Source: Xanthoparmelia taractica
Lineage: Eukaryota; Ascomycota; Lecanoromycetes; Lecanorales; Parmeliaceae
DNA length: 64,000 bases
Direction: 5' to 3'
Assembly: GCA_033085395.1 (NCBI GenBank)
Contig: JANQBS010000026.1
Coordinates: forward strand, 211,143 to 275,142
Position 1 is the first letter of the stretch, and each line of letters opens with the position of its first letter. Below are positions 61,605-64,000 of this stretch, one piece after another. Below the pieces are notes generated by a model. It saw only the letters and a program-made list of their open reading frames with translations, was not told the origin of the DNA and ran no database searches. Both the position numbers and the translations under genes were made by a program.

Positions 61605-61711
61605 TTTTTTTTTTTTTTTTTTTTCAAGAATTAAATGGGAATCGAACTCAGGACTTTAGTGAGACTATATACAAATTACTACTACAATATACTACACTAT
61701 AGAAGCTGGGC
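61605..61711 (-). mobile_element. tRNA-derived SINE with poly(A) tail
   Basis: On the minus strand, a tRNA-like head (61711-61634) has an A-box-like TATAGTGTAGTATAT and a B box GAGTTCGATTCCC followed by CATTT. A short AATTCTTG linker and 20 A (61624-61605) come next. This is the layout of a short tRNA-derived SINE. The acceptor stem does not fold properly, so it is not a functional tRNA. No clear target duplication. Confidence 0.65.
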
Positions 61712-61775
61712 AATTCGGCACTATTTGAATAGATATCTTAATTTTTCAATGAATATTCTTATAATTTTCTCAATA

Positions 61776-61975
61776 ATTATAAGACCGAATTTAATAATTC
61801 TAATCTTATATGAAAGCACAAATTAGACTCTATAAGATAAAAAAAGAATTCTAAAATTTAATAGAAATCAACCAAGTTATTTAGAAAAGAAATATTTGAT
61901 TGATAATTTTCGATGGTTGCGGGCGCTAATTAGTTTAGCCGAGCAGTCCCGAACGAGTGTCTTAAGTATGTTAAA
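61776..61975. repeat. Degenerate ~260-bp repeat, copy 2 (partial)
   Basis: Shares ATAAGACCGAATTTAATAAT...GAAAGC(A)CAA and GAT(G)GTTGCGGGCGCTAATT with the copy at 62003. It keeps more GC than the other copies. Confidence 0.5.
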
Positions 61976-62002
61976 TAACTTAATTTAAGATATCTCTATA
62001 AC

Positions 62003-62270
62003 TATAAGACTAAAATTAATAATTGCTACGTTATTTGAAAGCGCAAGTTAAGCTTCACAATTTAAAAAATTAGTTAGAAAAATTCAATAGATATGAACGA
62101 AGTTATTCAAGTTCTAATTAATTTGCTAACAAATTTTAATGATTGCGAACGCTAATTTCTTTATTCGAGCTATCTAACTGAAAAGCGTAATTAGATCGAA
62201 TTTATAATTGGCTTCATATACAAATTCAAGGTTTTTAAGCTCAACGCTAGCTTATTCTTTTATATATACT
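62003..62270. repeat. Degenerate ~260-bp repeat, copy 3
   Basis: The most complete copy: starts ATAAGACTAAAATTAATAAT, contains GAAAGCGCAAGTTAAGC and ends ACGCTAGCTTATTCTTTTAT. No coding capacity. Confidence 0.55.
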
Positions 62271-63329
62271 AATAAAGAACGAAAGCTTAAAATTCATAGT
62301 ATTGATATAGTTATTCTCTAATTCACATCGCTTATAGTAGATTATAGTTATATAATTTCGATTCTTGATAAAGTAGATTACGACTAGTGAAGGCGTCAAT
62401 CAATACCATTATAAATAATACGAAATAAGCTTCTTTACGAGGTGGATATCGCCAGGTAAATAGATTATATTTTATCTCGATATCCCTTAAACTCTATATA
62501 ATAGTCTTTAAATTCGCTTTCTATCGCCCTCGACGACGCTCAAGCTCTTTAACGTTTATTTACTATATGTGATAATTATCGATAAGATTATCAAGCTCTT
62601 TAATAAATCTATTTAATCCTTTCGAGATATTATTAGAATAATTAAATTAATAATACTACCTAACTACTCGACTAAAAAGACAAAGGCGATTAATAATTAC
62701 TTTTAGAATCGACTAAGCGCTGTGCAGTAGAAGCCTAACTCACTATTACTTCATAACTTTGCACGATATACGATTCACTTCTCCGAAACTCTTAACGTTA
62801 CAATAAACACTATAGTTAATATCCTTAATTAATACGAATAATTCTCGAATACGGGACGTTTATACGTTAACGCCGATTCGATCGTCTCGCAATATATTAG
62901 ATAATATCTTTACTTTCAAATTTAGATAATACGAAGTTTTAGAACTCGATCTAAAGCTAATAAAGCAAGGTTATGTAATAAAATAAACTTGATTCGTTAA
63001 GAGAGAGAAGATTCTACCAATCAGCACTAACTTAAAATAAACCTTTAATACGATTACGTAATATAATAGCAAGATTATAATTAGAATTAGTGAAGTAGTA
63101 TAAAGTAATAGTATCGCAATAAAGACGATAGTCGTTCTAATTATAATATTTCTATTAATAACCTTCGTTTCTATAGAGAGATTTAGTTTATCGTGCGTTA
63201 GATTCTCGAGTAGCTAACGAGAATATAAATAGTCTTCAATATAATATTCTTCAACTTTTCGCTCGAGAGCGAAGCTTATTCCGAGACTTGAGTAATTTCC
63301 AAGAAGATCTAAATATATTGAGGGATTAT
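62271..63329. other. Unassigned RIP-degraded DNA
   Basis: No recognisable gene or boundary. Confidence 0.4.
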
Positions 63330-63545
63330 ATTTTCATTGACAATTATTACGATATCGTCTTGATTTACATAGTAGAGAAGATTTAGTAGAACGTAACTAG
63401 CTTTTATAGATTCTCTACCCACAGCGAATAAGAGTGCTCGTATTAAGTTATACGATTATAATATACTAAAATTGTAATTTTAGTAACGATAATTTTTCAC
63501 TTGTAATCGTCGTTAGAGATATATCGATACTAGTTAAATATTAGC
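63330..63545 (-). repeat. RIP-mutated copy of the inverted dispersed repeat
   Basis: Reverse complement of 13420-13680 with many CpA-to-TpA-type differences; GCGAATAAGAGTGCTCGT is retained at about 63427-63444. Confidence 0.65.
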
Positions 63546-63923
63546 GAATAAGGCTAATTAATAAGCCATACCGTTAGATAAAGTAGAAACGCGTAACATT
63601 AGTCTTGCGAGTAGTGAGATCTCAAAAGACTATTTTCATAAAGAATATTACAATAGTATTCACATATTATAGTAATATAAATTATTCTCTATTATTCAAT
63701 GAATAGCGTCGAGGCTTCATTAGAGTAAAGTCTTAAAAAGCTTACGAGATCTATTATTAACTACTCAAAGCGACTATCTTAGGAAATTACTTAAGTAATA
63801 AAAAAATCTTACGCGTTTATATAATACGCCGTGATAGAGATAAAGAATAAAGATTATATTATGAAATAAATATATGCGTTGTCGACGAAGCTAACTGCCG
63901 CGGTGATCACGCTAAACGAACAT
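63546..63923. other. Unassigned RIP-degraded DNA
   Basis: AT-rich, nothing recognised. Confidence 0.4.
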
Positions 63924-64000
63924 TTAGTGTTCTCATTCATGAAGGCATACACATCGGGACCAAGCAGTACTGTAGATAGATGATTGGGCCGTCCCAACGC
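63924..64000. repeat. Second copy of the 32857-33253 repeat, cut by the window end
   Basis: 77 bp matching 32857-32933 with only a few differences (AGTAGTACTATAG against AGCAGTACTGTAG). It starts at the same TTAGTGTTCTC, which fixes the left end of the repeat. Confidence 0.75.

Noticed and set aside
61634..61711. Functional tRNA gene on the minus strand
   Set aside because: A- and B-box sequences are present, but the acceptor and D stems do not pair and a poly(A) tail follows; a SINE explains it better.

Overview
The window looks like a heterochromatic, transposon-filled stretch of a filamentous ascomycete (Pezizomycotina) genome. Most of it is very AT-rich and depleted of CpA/TpG in favour of TpA, the footprint of repeat-induced point mutation (RIP). 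The host genes have short GT-AG introns of about 47-124 bp with CTRAY-like branch points. The gene families are typically fungal: DUF6536 membrane protein, STAND-type N-terminal domain with ankyrin repeats, secreted aspzincin-like protease, PNP_UDP/NB-ARC/TPR and NACHT/ankyrin receptors. I cannot name the species.

Layout. 467-7165: a complete Ty3/Gypsy LTR element with 208-bp LTRs and a perfect 5-bp target duplication, dead by RIP and carrying a nested 276-bp MITE. 7171-14241: unassigned RIP-degraded DNA with two more MITE copies and a less mutated patch near 13.4-14.0 kb. 14242-20043: chromodomain Gypsy copy A (no 3' LTR). 20440-21375: a relic of an uncharacterised fungal gene killed only by nonsense changes. 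24428-33450: an older repeat that received chromodomain Gypsy copy B (24637-32728, ATGTG duplication); copy B then received a miniature LTR element (31632-32461, GAGGC duplication) exactly in its polypurine tract. The unoccupied version of the target repeat lies at 56236-56760, so the order of events can be read from the window alone. 33.5-39.7 kb: mixed decayed repeats ending in a gag-like retroelement that abuts the gene island.

Gene island, about 39.7-48.8 kb, normal base composition, all genes on the minus strand: a DUF6536 membrane protein whose 3' end is cut off by the retroelement boundary; an intact seven-exon ankyrin protein of 967 residues; an uncharacterised gene with a homopolymer frameshift and a CpA-to-TpA-type stop; and an intact four-exon secreted metallopeptidase of 301 residues. 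The right edge holds a minisatellite around an LTR-like unit with a hairpin.

48.8-64 kb: RIP-degraded DNA again, with two dead NLR-type receptors in convergent orientation: a NACHT-ankyrin relic (53.3-56.0 kb, +) ending in near-identical 99-bp ankyrin units, and a PNP_UDP-NB-ARC-TPR relic (59.87-56.88 kb, -). A fourth MITE, a tRNA-derived SINE and a three-copy degenerate repeat follow. Short elements (MITEs, SINE, 100-bp LTRs) are much less mutated than long ones, as expected if RIP ignores short duplications. I found no operon-like or defence-island system. The most unusual candidates are a conserved antisense coiled-coil reading frame behind the chromodomain in both chromovirus copies, and the receptor graveyard.
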